This document shows positions 42,001-55,173 of a stretch of 64,000 nucleotides of DNA, piece after piece. Each line of letters begins with the position of its first letter. Position 1 is the first letter of the stretch. The notes below the pieces were generated by a model that ran no database searches, was not told the origin of the DNA, and worked only from the letters and a program-made list of their open reading frames with translations. Made by a program: the position numbers and the translations under genes. The stretch is from Impatiens glandulifera (lineage: Eukaryota; Streptophyta; Magnoliopsida; Ericales; Balsaminaceae), in NCBI RefSeq assembly GCF_907164915.1, contig NC_061863.1, forward strand, positions 4,766,340 to 4,830,339. The letters run 5' to 3'.

Positions 42001-43946
42001 CTATATCCTACACCTCTATTTTCCTTAGAATCTGTAGTTACAATGATGAAAAATGAATAATCTCATGTTCTTATGTAAAAAAATATCCATCATTTAGTCC
42101 TACCAATTAGTACCTGGATCTTTAGCAATGAAGCTCAAGACTCGATTGATGAAGTTGCCTAAGTTATTAAGTAACTCGCTGTTAAGCTTTGCTTGTAAAT
42201 CTGCCCAAGTAAATAGCGTGTCTGATACCTAATCATTAATCCAATAAGAATTAACATTCAGAAGATCCCAAATACAAAATTATCAAACATTAAAAACAAC
42301 AAAAATGGTTAGTTATATTACCTCAGGGCGATTAATTAGCAAGTAATATCTCCATACTTCCACAGGAATTTTCGTATCCTTTGCATCATTTCCAAATACA
42401 CCTATCCCTTTACTCTTTGAGAATTTTCCTGCACAGAGATCTCTAAAGATTCAATTGAACCATACATAGTAAAATTGGCTAGAATGGACAAATATGGTTT
42501 CAGCTCTCTACCCGTTTCATAGTTTAAGTACTCGGTCACACTAATTGTCTTCATCAAAGTCCAATTTTCACCAGTACCAAGAAGAGTCGATGGAAACATA
42601 ACCTGAAAACAAACCGAAAGTCACTACAGAAACTTGAAAAAAGAGAAGCCCTATATAATAAATAAATACTCTTCTTACTGTGTGGAATGGAACATTATCC
42701 TTTCCCATAAACTGATACAGCTCCACATTTTCCGGATTCTTCCACCATTTCTCCCATTCAGCAGTGTAGCAAGCAGTTATTGAAACGTAACCAATTGGGG
42801 CATCAAACCAAACATAAAATACCTAACAATTGAATAACACATGAGTAAGAAATGAGCAAAATATCTCATACAAACATGATCTAAATTCTAACCTTATCCT
42901 TAAATTTATCAAGTGGAACAGGAACACCCCACTTTAAGTCCCTTGTAATACAACGTTGTTTCAATCCTTCTTTTAGCCAAGCATTTGTTGCTTGAATAGC
43001 ATTCTGACTCCACGCTCCAGCCACTGACATTTCGTTTATGTATTCTTCTAATCTATCCTTAAGTAGAGGAAGCTCCAGAAACAAATGGTTTGTATCTCGA
43101 ATACGAGGAGTCGACCTACAAACCTTGCATCTAGGGTTTATAAGCTCTGCAGGATTGAGAAGCTTTCCACATTTCTCACATTGATCACCACGTGCAGAAT
43201 CATACCCACAACCTGGTGTTGGGCAAGCTCCTTCCACAAACCGATCAGCCAAAAATCTTTCGCATGTATCACAGTATAACTGGAAAGGGTAATTAAATAA
43301 GATTTGAGTAAAAACGATCAATAAGGTAAAGATCACTATTGATCAATCAATCACCTGCTGCATGATGTTTTCTGCAAGCCAGTTATTATCAAAAAGTTTC
43401 TTGAAAATTGCTTGACAAACTTCAGTCTGCTCTGGAGTAGAGGTGCGTCCAAATTGATCAAAGCTGATATCAAACCAGTTATAGATATCCTTATGAATTA
43501 CATGGTATCTGCGAACAAATCAATCAAACTAAATGTTAATTAATGCAATCAGATGCAGAAAGCTTCAAATCGATGTTCTTAATTACTTGTCACATATCTG
43601 CCGTGGCGTGCAATTCTCCTCAATCGCCTTATTTTCAGTTGCAGTTCCATATTCATCAGTACCGCAGATGTAGATAACGTTGTAGCCTCGAAGACGGCAG
43701 AAGCGAGCGTATACATCAGCACTCAAAACACCTTCATACATGTAAAAAACAAAAATTTCAGAAATGGAATTCAGGACTGTCAAAACGAAACACCAATACT
43801 TATTGAGAGAACTTACAGCCGATGATGTTTCCGAGATGAGGGACGTTGTTGACGTAAGGCAAGGCGCTGGTGATCAGAATGTTTCGCTGACCGGGAATTG
43901 GAAGCTTAGGTACTTTCTCATCGCCGGAGCTTGAAGTATCGGCCAT
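39017..43946 (-). CDS. MetRS: Cytosolic methionyl-tRNA synthetase with EMAPII-like C-terminal domain
   Basis: Fourteen exons on the minus strand: 43946-43817, 43731-43587, 43508-43355, 43279-42893, 42822-42679, 42602-42512, 42428-42322, 42228-42114, 42031-41895, 41793-41728, 41388-41260, 41156-40889, 40064-39727, 39247-39017. All introns are GT-AG and the exons sum to 2442 bp, in frame, giving 813 residues, as expected for the plant cytosolic enzyme. It charges tRNA-Met with methionine. The class I fold shows the HIGH-type motif (HLGN in exon 1), TDEYGT in exon 2, two Cys-rich zinc knuckles in exon 4 (CDTC, CGYD, CEKC, CKVC), and the KMSKS-type loop KFSKSKG in exon 7. Exons 13-14 encode an EMAPII/Arc1p-like tRNA-binding domain. 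No organelle presequence is seen. Intron 12 (40065-40888) is the longest. No lesion found. Confidence 0.96.
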
Positions 43947-45608
43947 GATGGCGTATTCTAGAAGGTTCCAACTTGTAAAAATGGCGGCTTTGCTGTGTGA
44001 GGATTCTGCGTCAATTAGGGTTTATGAGACTAGGAACAAGCGATCTTCCAAAGTTGTGGTGGCGGCCGGCGGTTGACCAATTAGGGCAAAGATAAGTGGA
44101 CGAATAATTAATTTACATCTTTTGTAATAATTACAAAAATAAATTATAACTTAACATTCTTTTAATAAATTAATATTTAGCTTTTACAAATTTCAATTTG
44201 TTTCAACAAAGATAAAAAAATTAATATGTAACTGTTAGAACCCTTCAATTTCTTTAATTATGGGATTAATTGAAATCATAATCTAATTGGATAAATGAGA
44301 TTTATAATAAATATATCTACAAATTTAAATAAATAATTAAATTATTACTAAAGGTTAAGGAAAGTGAGTAGTTTTTGTAACTCTATTTTTTTAAGTGATA
44401 AAATGTAAAAATAACAAATATTTGAAATTATCGTCTAATATATTTGCAATATAATTTAATCCAAAAAATATATATTTTTTTAATAGCATAATTGATATTT
44501 AAGTATTTAAGTTTAGAACTTGGGTGGGGTTGTTTTTATTAAATAGATCTATCAAATTTTTAGTTATATTAGATTTTTTTTAAAATGAAAAAAAAAAATA
44601 TGTTATATTGTTTTAACGATTTTTTTTTATTAGTTTGTCACGTTTTTAAATAAAATGATATTTAAAGACGTTTTTTTGCGTATTTTTTAAAATTGAGTTT
44701 TGTTTTCGTATTGTTTTCGAGATTTACGCATTTTAATTTGTTAAAGTTCGTTTGGGTGACTATATAATTTTAGGAAAGATTTGATAAAATTTATATTTAT
44801 TTTTAAAAAAGTTTGTATTGTTTACCAATTTAAACGTATTTGTAGTTTAAATTGAGTAATTTTTTTTGAGATATACGCGTTTAAATTTGTCGAAGTTTGA
44901 ATGATTTAAATAATGTGTGAAAATATATTTAAAAAAAAATTAAAAAATTACTATTTTATTTTTACAAATGTGTAAATTAATTAAGAAAATAAGAGTATTA
45001 CGTTAAAGTAAGAATACAGACATTTTTTTGTTTTTAAAAAAAAATTAAATAACTAAAATTATAATAGTTAACTAACACAATTTAAAGTTCAAACCTTATT
45101 TTAAAATTTTTCATCAAAATTTAAATCTTAAACAGGAATTGAACCATTTTTTAAATTTTTTATTTATTTTATTCACAATTTTTATATTAAATATAAACAA
45201 AATTATCTTCATTTTTGTTGTTGTTTAGATGAAATCGGATAAACGGATTAAATGTGGGGGCATAATGACCTTAAATTATTTTAACACATAATATAGATTA
45301 TACATATTAGACTAATTAATAAACATTATCATAATCTATTTAGCTTGGTTTCATTAACATCACGATTTAAGACACCACCCAATATTTAGATAATTTATTA
45401 CATTTTAAAACAAAAACAAAATTGATTTAAAAAACCAATTCATGCATGTGTCAAAATTATATAAATAATCATCCATGTCATCACTTAATTATTATTATTT
45501 TTTATTATTATTCTTATTAATGAAAACTTGAATGACACTCACTCAGCGACGTTACGATCCTACCTCAACTCAAAACGCTTAAAAAAAATCAAACTTATAA
45601 CGTTACGC
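43947..45608. other. MetRS promoter side and AT-rich intergenic DNA
   Basis: 43950-44090 is GC-richer and should hold the MetRS 5' leader and promoter on the minus strand. The remaining 1.5 kb is AT-rich with no gene or element that I can support. Confidence 0.5.
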
Positions 45609-45617
45609 TCCTTTAAA
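45609..45617. repeat. 9-bp target site duplication, left copy (Pack-MULE)
   Basis: TCCTTTAAA, identical to 48630-48638; nine bases is the MULE target length. Confidence 0.95.
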
Positions 45618-46235
45618 GGGAAATTTGAGGAAATGACCCTAAAGAAGGGTCAAATTATGGATGGTGCGGGCCCATAATTTTAATAGCGCTGGTGACCCTA
45701 AAACTTTTTTCTAACGAAAATGCCCCTATTGCGTCACGCACCCTCCGGTTGCGTGACGCACCTGAGGACATTGTGAAAAGTCCACAATGCCCTTACTATA
45801 TAATTTAAAAAAATCCAGTTATTCCCATTTCTTTCTTTCTTGTTCTCTTTCTTCACTTCTCATTCTCCTCCTTCTTTCTAAAAAGACCACCCCCGACGAC
45901 GATCCCCGACGAAGACCCCGACGAAGACGGCGGAATCCCAACGAAGGAGATGTCCACTGCTATCATTCAGATTACAGATTACAGGTTACCACAAATGGAT
46001 CATTTTTGCATTTGTAGCTTTATTACAGGTTACCGCTGCTATCTTTTTGCATTTCAGATTCATTATATATTCATAATCTGTAAACTATATTCTTTCTCCT
46101 TCCTTTATTTCTCTCTTTCGACGCATTGTTTGTTAGGGTTTAGTGATTAGGGATTGAGTAGGTGAATGTCACCGTTGCGGCGGAATCCGGGTGCGTAACG
46201 CAGTTGCGTAACGCAGTTGCGTAACGCACCCCAGA

Positions 46236-46675
46236 CAACGTAACAACAAGAGCATCAAATGACTTTATGCAAGTATCGCGAGTGGCTAGACAGATGGTGG
46301 AGCGGTTTGGGTTCAGTAAGAAGATCGGCCAGATTGCCATTGGTGGAGGCGGTGGAAATCCCTTCTTGGTCAACAGGTGTTGATCAAAAATTCGAAATCC
46401 ATTGATTTGATGAAAATGTTATGTGTTAGTCTGTGTTGTGTTTGTGAATGCAGATGTCTTCACAGAAAGATTACTCGATGGCGACAGCAGATGTTGTGGA
46501 TGCAGAAGTGAGGGAGCTAGTGGATAAAGCATACTCGAGAGCAACACAAATAATCACAAGCCAAATTGACATTCTCCATAAGCTTGCTCAACTTCTCATA
46601 GAGAAAGAAACTATTGATGGTGAAGAGTTCATGAGCCTCTTTATTGATGGCAAAGATGAACTTTATGTTTCCTAA
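46236..46675 (+). pseudogene. Captured FtsH protease fragment (FtsH1/FtsH5-like C terminus)
   Basis: Two exons, 46236-46376 and 46454-46675, with their original intron (46377-46453, GT-AG), encode the last part of a thylakoid-type ATP-dependent zinc metalloprotease: ASNDFMQVSRVARQMVERFG in the first, then SSQKDYSMATADVVDAEVRE and IDILHKLAQLLIEKET to the natural stop. The AAA domain and the zinc site lie upstream and were not captured. A base is missing in the run before the intron (about 46368), so the two exons are out of frame. FtsH1/5 is suggested by the SNDFMQVSRVARQM wording; subgroup is my inference. The stop at 46673 keeps part of a 3' UTR. Confidence 0.85.
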
Positions 46676-46828
46676 TTCCCCTTTCTATGATTTTTCTGTA
46701 AGAATTGCATGTCACCCTAAAACAATACATTTGCATATATACATATATAAACACAACAATTGTTCTGTCAAATCCAACAACAACAATAACATTAACAAGA
46801 AGAAGAATCAAATAAAATAGAAAAAATG

Positions 46829-48003
<1,175 letters not shown>

Positions 48004-48629
48004 TTAACTAACTCTACAAGAAACACATTTGTTTGTTACCTGAATTGCTGGAAGGGATTTGAGCTGAATCTTGCGTGACGCATCTTGCGTGACGCATCCT
48101 GCGTGACGCATCCAATCAACCAACCAATCAACCTGCATTCAACGAATCAGGGCGAATCAATGACGTTCTGTAAAGGAAATCAACACAAACAATCATATAT
48201 AAACGAAATAAACACAAAATATAAACGAATATAGTGGAAATTTTTGCTTCGGCCGTCGTCGTTCGCCGTTGGAGCCGCAGTTCGTCGTTGGAAGTTCTTC
48301 GCAGCTATAGGCCATTGAATATGGTGGAATGGTCGACGATGCCTCTTCGATTGGTTCTTCGGCGATGAAGAAGAAGAGAAAGTCTTCTCCGCCACCATTA
48401 GGGTTCACGGCGGAGAAGACGGGAAAAAATGGATGAGAGAGAAAATGAATCGAAAATGAAAAAAAAATTATGACTTTATAGGGTTTAGGGTGAGTCACGC
48501 ATCTGGAGGGTGCGTCACGCAGAGGTATAATGGTCATTAAAAATTTTGGAGGTCACCAGCGCTATTAAAATTATGGGTCCGCATCATCCGTAATTAGGCC
48601 ACTCTTTAGAGTCATTTCCTCAAATTTCC

Positions 48630-48638
48630 TCCTTTAAA
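48630..48638. repeat. 9-bp target site duplication, right copy (Pack-MULE)
   Basis: TCCTTTAAA, the match of 45609-45617. Confidence 0.95.
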
Positions 48639-50077
48639 CCCTTCTTTCTTTTAACTGCTCAGTGTCATATAAGTGTCAATTAAAAAGTTGTATATATTAT
48701 GGATTAAATATAAAAGATATAAAGTGGCATATATAAATGGTACCCATGTTTGTTTTCCAGAAATATATTCTCAAAAGATTAGATTATTGGAATAACTTGA
48801 ATGTAGTACCTAGGAATCTTTATTTATGAGTACCCATCAAGTAATTAAGTTACAACGTCATACATATGTTGTAATGGGTTTTAGAATCTCAATTTTTAAT
48901 TTTTAGTATATAATATTATTAATTATATATTATAAAATATTTATTTTTTATAATACTCTAACTTTATCTCTTTATTATATATAAAAATATTTTTTTTTCT
49001 ATTTTATATAATAATATATTATTTATTTCTCTGTATATTATATATAATATAATAATTTTTTCTCTCCATATTATATCAAATATAATAATATATTAATTTT
49101 TTTCTCTATTGTAATCATTAAACCAATTTTATTATTTTTTTATAGCATTTTTTTATCTTTAATATTATGTTTATTGTCTATCTATCTGTATTATAACTTT
49201 TTTATATCACTAATCATAATTATATCATTTATATTGTATTCGTCTTTCCATCTCTATTATTTTAAAGTTTTTGATCATTACCTTTTTATGTTTTTAATTT
49301 TTTTTATTTATTCTTATTCTTATGTTTATCTTCATAATCTATTCTCATTTTAAAATATTTATAATATTCTTTTCACTATAAAAACATCATACACAATATA
49401 TTACAAAATTTATTAAATAAAACTTTAAAATCATTAAAAACATATTAATACCTACCACCATATGTATTTTGTTTCTTTTTTTAAATCAATAATCTAGTTA
49501 TATATTTAATTTGTATATTTAATATGTTTTTGATAAAATGTATAACTATTATATTTATTTTAATTTTGGGGGCCACAACATTTAAATTTGCATTGGGCCT
49601 CCCAACCCTCGAGATCGGCTAAACAGGTACCTTAATTTGTTTTCTAAAGTGAACATTTTCACTCATTCGTTAAAAAAAAAAAAAAACAAACCTAGATGTC
49701 ACGTTTTTAAAGAAAAATAAAACAAAATAAATAATCTACAAGTTCAATTAAACTAAATTATTCACCCACTAATAAGATGTATATATATTCTCAAACCAAT
49801 TTAAGTCAACATGGGCATGAATATTGGTCTGAAGTGAACAACCTCTTTAATATAAAGCACTTATATCAAATTTACTTAAAAAAACAAGAAAGGTTGGATC
49901 TTGATACCTTGCCACTTCTATGAACTAATCATCTTTAATTTATTTACTCATGAGAGACTTGTTTAAACTATTTGTCAGTCTTTTCTTCCTTAATGAATTG
50001 CTTCTCAGTCTTCTTTTGTACTAGTATAAGTAGACATGAACAATGAATACTAACGAATACAAATCAAAAAAAAAAGA
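48639..50077. other. AT-rich DNA with a probable hAT relic at 48880-49620
   Basis: 49150-49300 resembles the reverse complement of 9190-9400 in the hAT element ('gtattcgtctttccatctctattattttaaa'), and 49565-49620 has a 'gggggccaca..gggcctcccaaccctcgag' end that looks like a worn hAT terminus. No coding part remains. The DUF247 promoter should lie in 49800-50077; 'tataagtagac' near 50024 could be its TATA box. Confidence 0.4.
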
Positions 50078-52101
50078 ATGATGGAAATGGTAGAGATCGG
50101 GAATTCATCCGAATGGGTGATCAAAGTACAAGAGAATGTCGATAAAATGGACAATTCCAAAGAAGTGGAGTTTTGGAAGAAACGTTCAATTTATAGAATT
50201 CCAGACTCGGTTATTAACATCAACAACAAGAAGGCCTACAAGCCTCAATTAGTCTCTTTTGGACCTTATCATCACGGAGAAGAACATCTCAAATCCATGG
50301 AGGGTCATAAGGAACGTGTCCTCCTTCATTTTCTTAAAAGATCGAAGAAGCCACTCAATCTTTATGTCCAATCCTTGTCCAATTGTATAAACACTATTCT
50401 CGAATCTCCATATGATTTTATTTTTGTTTTACTTTTGTTCCACCATCTAATATCGTGTGCATGTTTTTGTTTCGAAGTGGTGAAGGATTTGAAAGAATCT
50501 TATGATTTGTTGGAAGATTTTCATGTGTGGAATGACTATGCGTTCCTTAAGTTAATGATTCTCGACGGTTGTTTCATGCTTGAGGTCTTGAGGACAGCGA
50601 CTCAAACGCTTGATGATTATGCTCATAACGATCCTATATTCAGTGATCATGGAAAGCTTAACATCATACCATATATCAGAAGAGATATGCTCATGCTTGA
50701 GAATCAATTACCTTTTTCTCTCCTCTGCAACTTGATCGCCATTGAAAATGACAAGGTCACAACATTTTTTACTCTTTCTCCATTACTAATAAATAATCAA
50801 GTTATAAACTAAATACATATTTTACTTATTTTTATTTTAAAATATTTTATACAATTAACTTAATCAAAATAACTCCAAATATAACTCATTTGATCACCCA
50901 ACAATATATTTTTTTAATTTATCCAGATTATTTATATATAACCCTACATCTAAAAAGTTCTCACTCTTAAAACCCTTGTTGATTGGTTAATAGGATGGTT
51001 TTCAAATAAGAATATAAGTAAAACTAACTAATATATAGTCTAAACCGAACCAAAAACAATTTATAAAATTTTATGACGTTTAACGTTTTAGTGACAGTTA
51101 AACTATCAATTAGTCATGGTTAAAATTTATAAAAAAAAAATATACATAATTCAGAACTTATAATTATACTTTAACATTTCACTTAATAACTAGTTTTTAC
51201 AAACTAACAAAATCGATCCAACCGATCAAACCAAAACCAACAATTAAAAGTTATTTTAAACTGACTTCAGCAGTTTTGTTATACATTTTTGTGTTCGAAC
51301 CGAACATCTTACTTTTAATTCCTCCTATTGCAGGACGACGATGAAAGAAAAATAATCAACTTAGTGTTGAAGTTCAACAACTTGACAACAACAGGAGAAA
51401 TGAATGAAAAAAGTTTACATATATTAGACATCTTTAGAAAGAGTCTCATATGGCAAGATCCAAAAACACAACTTTCGCATGGTATCGATAAAGATGGCGG
51501 CTATCAAGAAGAGATAATTCGATCAGCAATGAAACTAAACGAAGCCGGAATCCAATTAAAAAAAAGCAAATCCAATAGCCTAAAAGACATCACATTCAAA
51601 CGAGGATCGCTCAAGCTCCCAACATTAGTGGTTGACGACACAACCGAATCAATGTTCCTAAACCTAATCGCGTTCGAGCGTTTTCATGTGGGTGCAGGAA
51701 ACGAAGTTACCTCTTACCTATCCTTCATGGATGACCTCATAGACAATGCAAATGATGTTAGTTTGCTTCAATCGAAGGGGATAATTCAAAACGCGATTGG
51801 TAGCGATAAAGCGGTTGCGAATCTATTTAATTCTCTTTCGAAAGATGTGACGTTGGATCAAAATATGAATTTGGATCAAGTTCGTTACAAAGTGCATAGG
51901 TATTGTAAGAAGAGTTGGAATGAATGGAGGGCGAATTTGATTCAGACATACTTTAGAAATCCATGGGCGATTTTGACGGTTATTGCTGCTATACTTCTGT
52001 TTTCTCTTTCGATTCTTCAGACCATTTATACGGTTTATCCTTATTATCATCCCCGTCAAAATAGTTCTTCTCCGCCACCGCCTCCGCCGCCTAATTCCTG
52101 A
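50078..52101 (+). CDS. DUF247 (UPF0481) membrane protein
   Basis: Two exons, 50078-50755 and 51334-52101, joined across a 578-bp GT-AG intron, give 481 residues, within the family range. The family signature is clear: SIYRIPDSVININN, YKPQLVSFGPYHHGEEHLK and LKLMILDGCFMLEVLR in exon 1, RRDMLMLENQLPFSLL at its end, GSLKLPTLVVDDTTESMFLN and NPWAILTVIAAILLFSLSIL near the C terminus. The last is one membrane segment; a Pro/Ser tail follows. DUF247 proteins are plant-specific, often in clusters; some members act in grass self-incompatibility, but the role of this one is unknown. A hydrophobic insert (CINTILESPYDFIFVLLLFH and on) near residues 104-134 is unusual and coincides with a possible 93-bp in-frame intron (50385-50477). 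A second ATG lies at 50081. Confidence 0.93.
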
Positions 52102-55100
52102 TTGTCCGGCATGCATGTGAGTTTGATGGAGGATTTCGTGTTTAGTGTTGTTTTTTAAGTTTGTGAGAGTTTGAGTGTGTAGTCTATTGTTAATTCTCAT
52201 TTTTATGATATGTAATTTGTTTGTTTCAAGGAAAATTTTAGTTAAATAAAACTCACTGTTCCATTTTCGCTTATTAAAAAAGTATTATAATTTGAAGCAT
52301 GATATAAAAAATATTTGAATAACAAAAATTAGCTCTTTTTCTTTTTTATGATTTTTCAAAAAGTATATTTTCAAATTCATCTCGAAGACTATAAAAGATT
52401 ATTTGCATACTCGTAGATTAAATATATAGCTCGCAAAAATACACTCAACAAATCTCAATCCCAATACTTATAGACTAATAATATGTTACGGTTCATAAAT
52501 AAAGGTTACGGTCCCAAAATAATTCTAGCACCCTCCACGATCTTAATGTGCACTTGGACTAGATTTCTGTTTTTTAGCTTTAATGTGTTATTTTGTTTTA
52601 TTTTTCTTGAATTCCGTTAGTTGTTGTAACCGAATATTATGGGGAAAATCAGCAAGTATATATATTGTTGATATTTTTTTTCTCAAGGACCCATAAATGA
52701 ATGAATGTATCAAATTTCTTGTGAAAATTCTTCACCCCTATGCTATTTTGTGCTTTGAACCTTTACTTCGGACTGTTTGGTATAGACCAACAGTATTTCT
52801 TTTCTCACTCTTGATTCTTTATTCCCCTCGTCCCAAATTCTTAATTACAAAACTCTGCATTTTAATTATATATTTTCACCCAGTCCTAGAGATCAATAAC
52901 TCGATTTTTGAGATTAAGAGCCCAAAATTATTAAGTTACAAATTAAGACGTAACAGTAACCTCACCTCTTTATTTAAATTTATCTCTCACAAAAAAAAAA
53001 ATATCAAAATGTTAATGGGAGATTATACAGAGGCAGTTTTCCCTTTACTTCTCTTTCTCTTGTACCGATTATATACAAATCTGAAAATATTTAATTTTTC
53101 ATATATAAAACTTTAATATAATTAAAAAAATTATTAGTATAGAATAAATAATTTGTTTAAATAATAATTCGTATTAAAAACATATTAATACTATTGAGGA
53201 AGATTTATATATATAAATGACCCAATTGTTATTTGAGCTCCAATTTAGGTAGTTCATACCAAAAAAAAATTGAAACTTTGCAGGATGAAATATTACAATT
53301 TTACTTATTTAAAGTTTTTCTTAAACAGATAAAAAATTCTCGTAGTTATTTTAGTGTATCATTTTTAATTAATTGATTACGTTCATAAATAAAATAGTAT
53401 TTACACACATTTTTAAAAAGTTTTTTGATCATATTTTATAAATTGTGTATTTTTCAAAATTTACATAATTTAGTTTGTTAAAAATGATTTAAATAAATGT
53501 GTGACCTGAAAAAAGGTTTGAAAAAAAATTCAAATAAAGATAAATTTGGAATTTAATTTTCACTTTGAAACAACATAAAACCCAAAAAAAATACTTTTAT
53601 TCTATAGATTTAATTAAAAAATATTTTAAAAATAAAATATTAAAATATCAAATTTATTTTAAGAGCGAAAAAAAACTAAACACGCCATTTAAACAGATAA
53701 AAAAAACCTTTAATATACAAAGTTATATTATGTTTTTTTATTCTTCTTACATCAACAAACTTCTTTGTTCTTCTATTTTCTATTTGATCATAATTTATTA
53801 AATTTTTAATATTAAGAAATTAATTTCAAATATCATCTAAAAAAGTAAATATATTTATATATATTATATGTTAATACTATTTTATTTAATATTTAATATA
53901 TAAAATTATATAATTCAATATATTATAATTATTAACTAATTAATATATAATGGTATAATAATCTTGATGATTTTTTAAATATTAATTTTAGATATTATAT
54001 AATTTAAATATTAAGTATTTAAAGTTTTAGATGTTTTGTTTAATTCAGTTTATTATCACATTTAAATTATCAAGTATTTAAAATTCAGTCTTTAATATTA
54101 AAATCTTAATTTTTAATTTTATCAAATCAATATAAATTTATATAAACAAATCAAAATCATCGATCTATTGCAAAATAAATAAATAAATGAGTACACTATA
54201 ATATTATTACAACCCCACTTTAACTTCAAATCAAAGCTACCTTGGTTGGTTGGATGAAATCGAAAATATTTAGTTATCAATATATATATTTTTTTTTTGT
54301 AATTTGATTTATTCTTAATAGGTTCAATAATAAAAACATTTAAATTTAATCCAAGGAATTTTGATATTTCAGCTCCTTGTTGATTCTCACTCACCTTGTA
54401 AACCGCATAACAACTCCCTTATACAAACCTAGAAGTTTCTCCAATTTGCCAACTTCTTTTTTCATAAAAGAAAACTCATAACCATCAAATAAAATTAAGT
54501 CAATGGAAAATAATTTTTTTTTTTTTACAAATGGTAAAATCACAAATTTTCATTAACAATTGTGTTAGTTAATCATGGAATTGAAATTGAGATTAGAATT
54601 GGGTGTAATCCAATTATTAAGTTAAGTAAAGTATCTAAAATTAAGAATTTAATTTATAATTTTAATGTAATTCAATTTATTATAATTTTATAATTTTCAA
54701 TTTAACATTTTAAGCTTAAAATTGTAAAATTGTAATTCCATTTTTTTTAATGTTTTGTCTTGATATTTATCATTTAAAACATGATTAATGTTTTTAATCG
54801 ATAACTTTTTTTTTAATTTAAGATGTTAAAATATTAAATCGGTATATATATATATATATATATTTTTTAATTTAGTAAGTTAACATTTTAAATATATATA
54901 TATATATATATATATTTTTTTTAATTTAATAATTTAAAATATCGAACCGATTTTTTTTTTGGAATTAAAAAAATTAAATGTTAAACCAATATTTTTTTAA
55001 TTTATGAAGTTAATGTGTCGAACTAGTATTTTTATTAGTATTTTTATTAATGAGAAACAAAACATAAACCAAACTCTTGACACATAAACTATTCTAATGG

Positions 55101-55173
55101 GTTGTGTTAAAATAATTTTTTAATAAATAATTTTTTTTTTAAATATAGGAAATGAATAAAATTATAATTAGAA
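52102..55173. other. AT-rich intergenic DNA, no gene
   Basis: Includes the DUF247 3' UTR (to about 52260). 53800-54120 is very AT-rich and 54850-54920 has short TA runs. Open frames here, such as one at 52697-53116, have no recognisable domain and a random-like composition. Confidence 0.55.

Noticed and set aside
52697..53116. 139-codon open frame downstream of DUF247
   Set aside because: No recognisable domain, composition like translated AT-rich intergenic DNA, no splice or promoter support.
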